Translations under genes and position numbers: made by a program
Assembly: GCA_947053345.1 (NCBI GenBank)
Contig: CAMRSM010000018.1
Coordinates: 19,974 to 83,973, forward strand
Direction: 5' to 3'
Length of the DNA: 64,000 nt
From: an uncultured Lachnospiraceae bacterium
GTDB lineage: Bacteria > Bacillota > Clostridia > Lachnospirales > Lachnospiraceae
The notes under the pieces: model-generated
What the model was told of the DNA's origin: nothing
The model's input: only the letters and a program-made list of their open reading frames with translations
Databases searched by the model: none
Part shown: in pieces, positions 6,986-15,000 of the stretch
Numbering within the stretch: position 1 is the stretch's first letter
Layout: each line of letters opens with the position of its first letter

Positions 6986-8000
6986 CTTGACCACCTCCGT
7001 TCACTGGCTGCGCCCTGCTGCCAGCCTTTCCCTTTCGCTTCCTCCTGCTGCCCGCCGCCGTCTTCTTTGCTGTCTGCTTCTTTGGCTTCTTCTTCCACAT
7101 TTTCAAGTAAATGTGCCACCCGGTCTGTTCATAATAGACTGCTTCGCAGGAAGTTATATTGTAATCTGCATATATCTTCTGAAACTCCGACAATCCCCCA
7201 TCCGCAGACTTCGCCAGCTGTTCAACCTTTGCTTTGCTATACTTGAAATCGTTGCATTTCTCCGTTGGTTCTTCCAGATTGCGGCTGGCTTTCCATAGGC
7301 TCTTGTCTGCCGCTTCCTGCGGCTTGCTGTCCTCCCGCTTTGTTTCTGGGCGTTCCAGATTGCGGCTGGAAGAATACCGTTTCTTTCCCTGCGGGTCTTT
7401 TATGATATACTTACAAAGTCCCTCTATCCCGTTTTCATTCATTTGCAGACGGTCCGCATTGACCCAGCCCATCTTCTCCACGCTGTCCCTATATGCTGCC
7501 GCTTCCGCTTTGTCCGGGCTGTCTGCTTTCTTCCAGTTCACCCGCTGCGCCGTCCACATCATTTCCACTTCGTCACGGTCCATGCCGCCATTCATGATTA
7601 TGTGGTGATGTATTCTTTTCAGCTGCTGCCCGTCCTTTGAAAACTTGTATTCCGTCACTAATATGTATTTCAAAGGTTCAAGACCCAGCTTCTGCCGTCT
7701 GTATGCTATCCGGCGTAAATAGTTCCCCACAATCTTTTCCGCTTCCTCGACTGTTCCGGGCAAGTTATCCACACTATATGTGCATGAAGTGTGCAAATCC
7801 CCAACATGAAAGTTGCCATTCCCTAACTGCACAAGATACCGTTTGGCGTTCTTATCGTTCAAGGCGTTCTGCTTCGGCTTCTTCGCTTTCCTCCGCTTCC
7901 CCCTTTTCCCTCTGGCTGCTTCCTCTGCCTTTTCTGTTCTGGGGATAATATCAACTTCCCTATAATCGGCGCAGTCTGTCTTCTTCTCTCTGATAAACAT
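6972..8000 (-). CDS. HUH-type replication initiation protein
   Basis: The 342-aa protein has the HUH endonuclease motif IHHHIIMNG (His at about 131-133) and a downstream tyrosine motif GLCKYIIKD (Tyr about 198), the arrangement of rolling-circle Rep proteins that nick one strand and stay linked through tyrosine. The N-terminus (residues 25-50) and C-terminus (KKPKKQTAKKTAAGSRRKRK) are strongly basic. The ATG at 8000 follows AAGGAAGTGCAGT. Iteron-like repeats lie directly upstream at 8108-8251. This suggests that the element replicates by a rolling-circle or HUH-initiated mode at some stage. Confidence 0.85.
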   Translation of the reverse strand: MFIREKKTDCADYREVDIIPRTEKAEEAARGKRGKRRKAKKPKQNALNDKNAKRYLVQLGNGNFHVGDLHTSCTYSVDNLPGTVEEAEKIVGNYLRRIAYRRQKLGLEPLKYILVTEYKFSKDGQQLKRIHHHIIMNGGMDRDEVEMMWTAQRVNWKKADSPDKAEAAAYRDSVEKMGWVNADRLQMNENGIEGLCKYIIKDPQGKKRYSSSRNLERPETKREDSKPQEAADKSLWKASRNLEEPTEKCNDFKYSKAKVEQLAKSADGGLSEFQKIYADYNITSCEAVYYEQTGWHIYLKMWKKKPKKQTAKKTAAGSRRKRKGKAGSRAQPVNGGGQDDVK

Positions 8001-8107
8001 ACTGCACTTCCTTTTCCGTCCTCATGCCATACCATACGGCTTTTTGGGTACATCCGCAGGAAGTGCCGGGGTTCTCCCCCTCCACCTATCCATCTATATA
8101 TCCACAT

Positions 8108-8251
8108 CTTACGGAAGTATATACTATACTCATTCTTACGGAAGTATAACTATATATAACTATCGTAGGAATGTTAATACCCCATACAAGCCCGCTTTTG
8201 CGGTCTGAAAACCGCTGTTTTCAAGGGTCTTCCCTCGCTTACGGAAGTATA
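8108..8251. repeat. Three iteron-like direct repeats upstream of the Rep gene
   Basis: CTTACGGAAGTATA occurs at 8108-8121, 8135-8148 and 8238-8251 in the gap before the HUH Rep gene. The gap is AT-rich (ATATACTATAC, ATATATAACTAT) and also contains a small CTTCC/GGAAG dyad around the third copy. Repeats next to an initiator gene are typical of replication origins or autoregulatory operators. The role is inferred from position. Confidence 0.6.
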
Positions 8252-8319
8252 AAAACGCTTGCATTATAGCCGCCGATATGGTATAATAGACTCGTTCAAA
8301 AGTTTATAACAAATCGGCT

Positions 8320-8362
8320 GAAAACCCTTTGCAATTCGCAGTTGTAAAGGGTTTTCGATTTC
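8320..8362. terminator. 15-bp stem-loop before the Rep region
   Basis: GAAAACCCTTTGCAA (8320-8334) pairs with TTGTAAAGGGTTTTC (8342-8356) with one G-T pair and a 7-nt loop. It lies just downstream of the minus-strand gene ending at 8415. A short T-rich run follows on the plus strand. It is most likely a terminator or bidirectional attenuator; a role in the adjacent origin is possible. Confidence 0.5.
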
Positions 8363-8414
8363 CCTTTTTGCGGCTCTCCTGCCGCTGCCGTTTCCGGTTC
8401 TTTCACCTCCCTTT

Positions 8415-8969
8415 TTACAGATACGCCGCTTTCGGCTCTCTCAACCCGTCCTTGTCCTTTATAAAGGCTTGTCGGCTGTCCAATTCATCAATGGTCCCTT
8501 TTACCGCTTCCCATGCCCCGCAAAGGTCTAAATATCTGAAAATCAGATTGCAGACCGTTGGAACAATCCACAAAAGGTCATTCTTTGAAAGCCGTCCTAA
8601 CATCCGCAGCCGCTTTTCCTTTTGGCTTTCTTCGTCTTCGTAGTTGTTTTCTCTCTCAAAAAGTATGGAAACATCCGTTTCCGTCAGTGTCAGCGCAACC
8701 GTATTGAACCAGAAAGCCGCTGTTTCCGTTTCTTCGTCTTCCTCTGCGAATTTGCGGGCTTTCCACGGTATTTCATGCCTATAAATATCGTCTTTTATTC
8801 TGCCTATGTCGCACCACAAGTCCCCTGCCGCATTTGCCATTTCCGTTAGAAGTTCGTCATAATATCCGGCATACTCGCTGTTACGGAAACATTTGTTTGC
8901 TCTGCCCTCCATGATTTCATCCACCATGTCAGTGATTGACCACCAATCTAATTGCCTATATAGTCCCAT
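8415..8969 (-). CDS. Hypothetical phage protein (184 aa)
   Basis: The ATG at 8969 follows ACGGAGGAAACGGG. The product is acidic and helical with no obvious catalytic motif: an N-terminal LDWWSITDMVDEIMEGRANK, a central charged stretch (EENNYEDEESQKEKR style) and a C-terminal LLWIVPTVCNLIFRYLDLCG. The start overlaps the end of the next upstream gene by 22 nt, consistent with one transcript. I do not recognise the family. Confidence 0.55.
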   Translation of the reverse strand: MGLYRQLDWWSITDMVDEIMEGRANKCFRNSEYAGYYDELLTEMANAAGDLWCDIGRIKDDIYRHEIPWKARKFAEEDEETETAAFWFNTVALTLTETDVSILFERENNYEDEESQKEKRLRMLGRLSKNDLLWIVPTVCNLIFRYLDLCGAWEAVKGTIDELDSRQAFIKDKDGLREPKAAYL

Positions 8970-9295
8970 CCCGTTTCCTCCGTTTCCGGGTTATAGCAAG
9001 AATGTGTTGACCCTACCAGCCACCCGGTCATATCAATGTCAATGTCTGTGCCGTCCGTGCCGTCAGATATGATTTCCATATCCCCGTAAAAGCCCCAGTC
9101 CTCCCCATCCGTTGTATGTATGAGAATATAGCCGCACTGCCGGTCCCGCTCCTGCTGCCGGGCTTCCTGCTGCTTCTGCATTTCCTGCACCGCTTTTTCT
9201 ATCAGCTTTTCTTTCGCATAGCTTCCCGCCGCAAATGCTGCGGCGCAAAGAAGAAGCGTCCCCAGAAGCACCGCCGCCCATTTTATTTTCTTCAA
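8948..9295 (-). CDS. Small membrane-anchored phage protein
   Basis: A TTG at 9295 preceded by AGGAGGCGGCAGAAGA starts a 115-aa protein. Residues 5-25 (KWAAVLLGTLLLCAAAFAAG) form a signal anchor or signal peptide, followed by a charged helix (EKLIEKAVQEMQKQQEARQQ) and a short acidic C-terminal domain. Its first bases overlap the stop of the XF1762-like gene (TTGA overlap). Function unknown. Confidence 0.55.
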   Translation of the reverse strand: MKKIKWAAVLLGTLLLCAAAFAAGSYAKEKLIEKAVQEMQKQQEARQQERDRQCGYILIHTTDGEDWGFYGDMEIISDGTDGTDIDIDMTGWLVGSTHSCYNPETEETGWDYIGN

Positions 9296-9747
9296 TCTTC
9301 TGCCGCCTCCTTTTCAATTTCAAATCTTAGTTTCATCTGCGCTGGGTATAGGTCCACTTTTGGCGCACTTCTTCCATTCCAGCGCAAACCACCGCACTCC
9401 CCAACACATTTCCATCCGGCAGCTTTCAAGCTGCTTCCGTTTTCGGATTTTAGAATATATGTAATCAATTTCTTATATCCTAAATTCCTTGCCGCCCTCC
9501 ATGCCGCAGAATATAAAAAGCTACACGCATTTCTTGTCCCATCTGTGCATAGTCTGTTCACTTCAAGCGTCAATCCATTATCAAGGTATCTGCTTACTGG
9601 TCTTCCGACTATCGCCACTCCCACGATTTTTTCACCGTCACTAGCTGCTATGCTGAATTTATGCCCCGCTACTGGCTTGTGGTGTCTGTGGTGTTGTTGA
9701 ACAAACGCATTTGCTTCTTTCAGCGTTATTGGTACTAATTCCAGCAA
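9292..9747 (-). CDS. XF1762-family (GNAT-like) phage protein
   Basis: LVPITLKEANAFVQQHHRHH, then GHKFSIAASDGEKIVGVAIV, then GRPVSRYLDNGLTLEVNRLC is the signature of the XF1762 family, an acetyltransferase-like fold widespread in phages and mobile elements. The TTG at 9747 is the best-placed start after AGAAAGGAGAAATATTATAA (151 aa); the ORF track begins 11 residues earlier without an RBS. The target of the predicted transfer is unknown. It is the second gene from the tRNA-proximal end of the element. Confidence 0.8.
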   Translation of the reverse strand: MLELVPITLKEANAFVQQHHRHHKPVAGHKFSIAASDGEKIVGVAIVGRPVSRYLDNGLTLEVNRLCTDGTRNACSFLYSAAWRAARNLGYKKLITYILKSENGSSLKAAGWKCVGECGGLRWNGRSAPKVDLYPAQMKLRFEIEKEAAED

Positions 9748-9974
9748 TTTATAATATTTCTCCTTTCTGCACTGCCGCACCGCTTTTCTCTGCTAAAAAG
9801 CCGTTGCCCGGAAAACTTGCTATCCATCATCACGCTTTCTAGCTGGCGTGTCCGCTGCCACTCTTGACGCAGTGCGTATTTTCTCCGGGGTTGGCTTCCC
9901 AGATAACGAACCGGGCGGGAATTGGACCCGCTCCGCAGTCCTGCGACTGCTGCCCCATCCGGCTTCCAGTCCTT

Positions 9975-10169
9975 TTATCTCCCATATATTGTCTTCTGTG
10001 CTTCGTCTGCCCGGTACGGTGTACCGCTGCGCTTCAATTCATTGTAGATTGTTGCCCGGTGTACCCCAACGCTTTCAGCGATTTCAACCACCCTTATTCC
10101 CTGCATTGTCATAGCCTCAATGCGTTTTCTGTCCTCGTAATTCAAGTTTCGTTTTCCTTTTTTCCTCAA
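9975..10169 (-). CDS. Small helix-turn-helix protein (IS30-type HTH)
   Basis: A 64-aa protein, TTG start at 10169 after TAGGAGG. RKRIEAMTMQGIRVVEIAES followed by VGVHRATIYNELKRSG is the helix-turn-helix seen at the N-terminus of IS30-type transposases, here standing alone without a DDE domain. It is the gene nearest to the attachment tRNA, a usual place for a regulator or excision factor. A truncated transposase remnant is the alternative, but the good RBS and complete fold argue for a functional small regulator. Confidence 0.65.
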   Translation of the reverse strand: MRKKGKRNLNYEDRKRIEAMTMQGIRVVEIAESVGVHRATIYNELKRSGTPYRADEAQKTIYGR

Positions 10170-10194
10170 TGTCCATCAACCTCCTATTTCATGG

Positions 10195-10240
10195 CAAAAT
10201 AAAAGAACTGCGCCCGGCTCTAAACTCTTGACGCAGTTCT
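10195..10240 (-). terminator. Second terminator-like hairpin after tRNA-Ser
   Basis: On the minus strand AGAACTGCG and CGCAGTTCT enclose a 19-nt loop and are followed by TTTTATTTT. The loop side carries TCAAGAGTT, also found in the neighbouring hairpin at 10253-10300, so the two look related by duplication. Confidence 0.5.
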
Positions 10241-10252
10241 CATATTTCTGTA

Positions 10253-10300
10253 TAAAAAAATGAACTGCGAAAGAGTTTAATAACTCTTGTCGCAATTCAT
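10253..10300 (-). terminator. Terminator of tRNA-Ser
   Basis: On the minus strand ATGAATTGCG, then AAGAGTT, pairs with AACTCTT, then CGCAGTTCAT (one mismatch and a small bulge), followed by seven T residues. It is placed 60 nt after the tRNA 3' end. If the element integrates at the tRNA end, this terminator belongs to the element side. Confidence 0.6.
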
Positions 10301-10361
10301 TTTACAATGAAGCAAGTTTTTTTCCGTTTGATTTGTCTGCGGTAAAACCCTGAAAAAAGAA

Positions 10362-10449
10362 CGGAGAAAGAGGGATTTGAACCCTCGCGCCGGTCACCCG
10401 ACCTACACCCTTAGCAGGGGCGCCTCTTCAGCCTCTTGAGTATTTCTCC
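10362..10449 (-). tRNA. tRNA-Ser(GCT)
   Basis: An 88-nt cloverleaf with acceptor stem GGAGAAA/TTTCTCC, a long variable arm typical of class II tRNA-Ser, T-arm GAGGGTTCAAATCCCTC and anticodon loop CTGCTAA giving anticodon GCT. CCA is not encoded; the base after the stem is G. The phage-like element lies against its 3' end, consistent with use as an attachment site. Confidence 0.95.
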
Positions 10450-10521
10450 TCACCTGAAAATTCGCTACCAAGGTATTGATTTTCATTGCATCATAAACGG
10501 CTTTCCGTCAGTGCATTAGCT

Positions 10522-10550
10522 AGTGTACCAAAAAACAGTTCTTATGTCAA
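10522..10550 (-). promoter_or_regulatory. Promoter of tRNA-Ser
   Basis: Read on the minus strand: TTGACA, a 17-nt spacer, then TACACT, about 70 nt before the mature tRNA 5' end. Confidence 0.6.
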
Positions 10551-10964
10551 CACCTTTTTTGTTTTTTCTATAATTTTTTTTGCTTCTATATTTTAAACAC
10601 TGTATATGTCACCCTGTACGAAGATTGACACGCCGAATTTCCCGCTTATGACTGAAGCATATGCTGTTTACAAGTTCTGTGTACACACCTCATAGTATAC
10701 AGATATTCCTTTCTTAATTTCAACAAAGCAACATTTGAGCTTCCCATCTCCTCTCCCCCTTCTATCCAGGCACCACTTAAACCAACTCTTCCCGCTGCCA
10801 AAAACATTATCAACACAAAATCTTCCTATCTGATTGCCAAACCACCAAAAAACAGTTAAAATAGAATCATGCAGCAACCAAAAAGAAATCAACTACCTGA
10901 ACTGCCTTACAATCAATTTTAATAAATTGCCTAAGTAATAAAGAAGAAACGAGGAAAAACCACT
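10551..10964. other. Intergenic stretch without a supported gene
   Basis: This is the gap between the tRNA-Ser promoter and dusB. A 74-aa minus-strand ORF (10668-10892) has no RBS and an unlikely composition, so it is not called. No strong hairpin or repeat is evident. Confidence 0.5.
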
Positions 10965-11972
10965 ATGGAAATCCAACCGATCCGCCTTGGAAATATCCTG
11001 CTCCCCTCCAATGTCTTTATGGCACCGTTAGCCGGATACACCTGCTTCCCATTCCGGCAGATGGCGTATAAGCTTGGTGCGGGACTGTGTTTTACGGAGA
11101 TGGTAAGTGCCAACGCGCTGAAATATCAGGACAGGGCAACCAGCCGCCTCCTTTTCTGCCCCGAATATGGCGAGCGCATCCGGGCTGTGCAGCTGCTCGG
11201 CGGCAAACCGTCCGTCATGGAACAGATGGCCTGCAGTGAACTCTTGCAGGATTTCCAGATCATTGATATCAACATGGGATGTCCCGTCCCGAATGTATTT
11301 AAGAGCGGGGAGGGCTGTGCGCTCATGCTTGACATGCCAAGGGCTTCCGCTATCATCCGCGGCTGCAAAAAGAGCGGCAAGATCATCACTGTCAAATGCC
11401 GAACCGGAATTCAGGAAAACCATATGTTCGCGGCGGAATTCGCGCGTATGTGTGAGGATTCCGGCGCGGATCTTGTCACCATACATGGGCGGTCGCGCAG
11501 CATGATGTACAGCGGCATTCCGCATTACGATGAAATCCGGCAGGCAAAAGCCGCCGTTTCCATCCCCGTGATTGCCAACGGCGGTATCTTTTCCGCACAG
11601 GATGCGGACAAGGTCATGGAAGAGACTGGGGCAGACGGAGTGATGATCGGCCGCTATGCACTTGAAAATCCTTTCATATTCAGCGAATTGACCGGAAAAC
11701 CACCTGAAATGAATATTTTGCAATTTTTATTGTATGAGATGGAAATTACATCCTGTTTTTATAACGAAACTTTCACCATCTCCCATATTCGTAAATTGAC
11801 CGCCAACGCCATGAAAAAGCGTAAAGGAACCAAAAAATACAAGGAACTTCTTTACCGTGCCGGAAGTGCGGAGGAATTGGTCGAAGTAATGAAAATGATA
11901 TTTTCCGGGGAAGAAGGCTTTGAATACGCCTTCCACCGACCTTTGCAACTATTCCTTGGCAATAAAAAATAA
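10965..11972 (+). CDS. dusB: tRNA-dihydrouridine synthase (Dus family)
   Basis: The 335-aa protein has the Dus TIM-barrel motifs: FMAPLAGYTCFPFRQMAYKL at the N-terminus, INMGCPVPNVFKSGEG with the conserved Cys region, VKCRTGI, TIHGRSRSMMYSG, PVIANGGIF and GADGVMIGRYALENPF for FMN phosphate binding. Family members reduce uridines in the tRNA D-loop using FMN and NADPH. It lacks the extra C-terminal domain of longer Dus types. It opens a plus-strand run with the LRR gene (30 nt downstream) and the aldo/keto reductase. The DusB sub-type is by resemblance only. Confidence 0.88.
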   Translation: MEIQPIRLGNILLPSNVFMAPLAGYTCFPFRQMAYKLGAGLCFTEMVSANALKYQDRATSRLLFCPEYGERIRAVQLLGGKPSVMEQMACSELLQDFQIIDINMGCPVPNVFKSGEGCALMLDMPRASAIIRGCKKSGKIITVKCRTGIQENHMFAAEFARMCEDSGADLVTIHGRSRSMMYSGIPHYDEIRQAKAAVSIPVIANGGIFSAQDADKVMEETGADGVMIGRYALENPFIFSELTGKPPEMNILQFLLYEMEITSCFYNETFTISHIRKLTANAMKKRKGTKKYKELLYRAGSAEELVEVMKMIFSGEEGFEYAFHRPLQLFLGNKK

Positions 11973-12001
11973 GCTTTGTGCTGTAGAAATGAGGTATCTC
12001 C

Positions 12002-15000
12002 ATGACAAATAATTTTAATGCACAGGACGGAACATTTTTATCCTATCAGGGCAGGGAAGAAGCCGTAACAGTACCGGAAGGAATCCACACCATTGCTGAG
12101 GATGCTTTTAAAGCATGCATATCCCTCAAAAAAATCGTACTGCCCCGCAGTCTGCGGCGCATTATGCCGCGGGCATTTAAAGGCTGCCGCAACCTGAACG
12201 AACTTGAAATCCCGGAAGGTGTGTCTTACGTCGGGGAGTATGCGTTCCACCGCTGCCATTCCCTAAAAACCATTTGCCTGCCCGCCTCGGTAGAGGAACT
12301 GGGCAACTGTGCATTCCTTTATTGTGACAGCCTGAGGGAAGTGCACATCCCCGGCGTGCGCCGTCTGGGCAGCCAGGCTTTCCTCAACGATACCTTGCTT
12401 GAAAAAATCACAATTTCAAGAGAACTGGATGAGAGCTGTATCCGGGATGTTTTTACAAGCTGCGGGCGGATATCCAACATTGCTTTTGCCGACGGGACAA
12501 GCTATGCCGTTCCGGATTTGGTCGGGGCAGCGTACACGGACACCCTGCCCTCCGTCATCCGGAAGATTGCGGCAGATGTCCTGACTATGTTTGAACTGAA
12601 CGGAAGCTGCCTCATGCGGTTTCTGACAAACCTGCGTCACGTTGAAATCCCGGAGGGTATCACACACATCGGGAAGAGCTGCTTTTTTGACCGGAGGGGT
12701 ATCCTCTCCGTCACTCTTCCCTCCTCCCTGAAAGAGATTGAAAGCCGTGCGTTCCGCAACTGCATCAGTTTAGAAAAAGTCACCTTTCGGACAGAACAGA
12801 CCGAGATCCATAAAGATGCCTTTAAAAACTGTACCTCGCTAAAACAGCTCATCCTTCCCAATGGACGTGAATTTTGCCTGCAGGGGCTTGCCCCACTGTC
12901 CGGGCAGGAAATCCCGCCACTTGTCCAAACGGTCCGCAGCCAAGTTCTTGGTAACTTCCGCCTCTGCGGGAGTGTTCTCTTAAAGTACCTTGGCAACGAA
13001 TCCCGCGTCATTGTCCCGGATGGTATCACCTCCGTCGCAGAGGAAGCATTTGCCGGAAAAGAAAGCATCGACCGCATTGTTCTTCCGGAAAGTGTCCGGG
13101 GGATTGGGGACGGGGCATTCCGGGGCTGCCTGCTTTTACAGACCATACAGCTTCCCTCCTCACTTCAAAGGATCGGGAAGGGGGCGTTTGAAAACTGTGT
13201 CAAACTGCTGCGTGTCTCCCTGCCGAATTCAATCACGAAACTGGAAAATATGACATTCCGCCGCTGCCGGTCACTGGCCGAAGTCAAACTTCCATCCAAT
13301 CTGCGCGAAATTGGGGAACAAGCATTTTACGCCTGTTCTTCCCTCCGCGGTATAGCATTTCCTGATACCCTCACCTCAATCGGAACAATGTCATTTTACC
13401 GCTGTGCTGCATTGAAATCCGTATTTCTCCCCGAATCCATCCAAAGAATTGGCTGTCTTGCTTTTGCGCAGAGCGGTACTCGGGAAGCCGTGATCTCAGG
13501 GGACGGCAAAGAATTTGGTAATGACCTCTTCGCGGACTGCGCAGGACTTACTTCCTTAGTATGCGGCACGGGTGTCCGCCATCTTCCCGACAAACTGGCT
13601 TTTGGCTGCCCTGCCCTGACGGAAGTAACACTGCCGGACTCGTTGGAATCCGTCGGCAGGGATGTATTCCGGAAAACGCCGTTTTTAAGAAGATGGGTGG
13701 AGGAATTACAACAAACCTTCCTTGCACAGGACGACGGTACTTGTAAAAATGCTTGTTCGGGGAGCCCCTCCCCTGCTGCCAAAAACCGGATTTTCTGGGA
13801 CGGTTCCGGTCTTTCGGGGGAAGTGCGGCTTTCCGGACAGACGCAGATCATCGCGGGAGGTGCTTTTTACGGAAATACAAATGTTACTTCCATTATGCTC
13901 CCGGATACCGTCCGGCAAATTGGCACCGCAGCGTTTAAGGGCTGCTCTTCCCTCACGCAGATCACATGGCCGCACGGGCTCTGTACTGCGGAAGCGGAGA
14001 TATTTTCAGGCTGCACCGCACTTGCCGGCATTGAAAATGCCCCGGCATGGCACCAGATCCATAAACGAGCCTTTTATAATTGCCAAAACCTTACCCATCT
14101 TAACCTAAGAAGCGTAAAATACATCGGTGCGGAAGCATTCGTTCAATGCAGTATTAGGATTTCCCCTGTGGGCAATGCAGATTTTATCGGCGAAAACGCT
14201 TTTATGGAGACCTCTTTTACCACCCTTCCGGAGAACAGTGAACCGCTCTTTCCGGATTTGCTTTCCGCCGACCCTTATATCGAAGTTCCGCCGTTCCACC
14301 CAAACCCTAGAATCATTGGCTCCATCGCAGTGGCAGGCAACGAAGCTTTCGGCGAACTTACAATCCCGGAAGGGACAACAGGAATCGCGCCGTATGCCTT
14401 TTTCCGCAACAAAGGTCTCAAAAAACTTTATCTTCCGCAAAGCCTCCGCTTTATCGGGGAAGGTGCTTTTATCGGTTGCCAAAATTTGGAAGAAGTTATC
14501 TTTTTGGATAATGGCTGCCGGATCGGTGCAAGGGCATTTGAAAAATGTACCAAACTAAAGGAAGTGTCATTGTGCGGCACTTGCCTTGCCAAAGCTGTTT
14601 TCGCCCACTGTACTTCACTGCAAACCGCTTTTTTCAGCGCAGTGCCGGTACTCGGAGAAAGCCTGTTTGAAGGCTGTACCGCGCTGCGGGAATTTTCCAG
14701 TGACCATGATCACCCGGTCACACAAATCAACGCTTCCTGTTTTCGCGGCTGCAGGCAGCTAAACCGCATTGACCTTTCCGGTGTACAGACTATCGCACCT
14801 TACGCCTTTGAAAATTGCGATGCACTGGAAACCATCACGGTTTCCGGCAATATCTTTTTGGATGACCATGCCTTTCAGGACTGCGGCGGCCTTACACAAA
14901 TCCAAATCCTTGGGGATGCTGCGGCATTGTCCCTCCGGGAATACGCATTATCTGGCTGTACCGCGCTGAAATACATCACTGCAGAAAACTGTATATGGGA

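Larger units (their letters stand above)
1..10361 (-). mobile_element. Right end of a phage-like element next to tRNA-Ser
   Basis: About fifteen short, tightly packed or overlapping minus-strand genes fill this stretch and stop at the 3' end of tRNA-Ser(GCT), a common integration target. The content (VRR-NUC, HD, DGR-type target, C5 methyltransferase, radical SAM, DUF2786, ASCH, HUH replication initiator, XF1762) is of phage or phage-plasmid type. Gene junctions repeatedly carry AGGAGGTGGCAG-like ribosome binding sites. The left end lies outside the window, so integrase, structural genes and the other att site cannot be seen. The call is inferred from gene content and position; an integrative conjugative element is the main alternative. 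Confidence 0.8.

Noticed and set aside
1-10361. DGR template repeat within the window
   Set aside because: No second copy of GGCTTCCGCTCCGCTTATGT or the preceding segment was found by eye on either strand.
10668-10892. 74-aa minus-strand ORF in the tRNA-Ser/dusB gap
   Set aside because: No RBS and aromatic/cysteine-rich sequence typical of chance ORFs.
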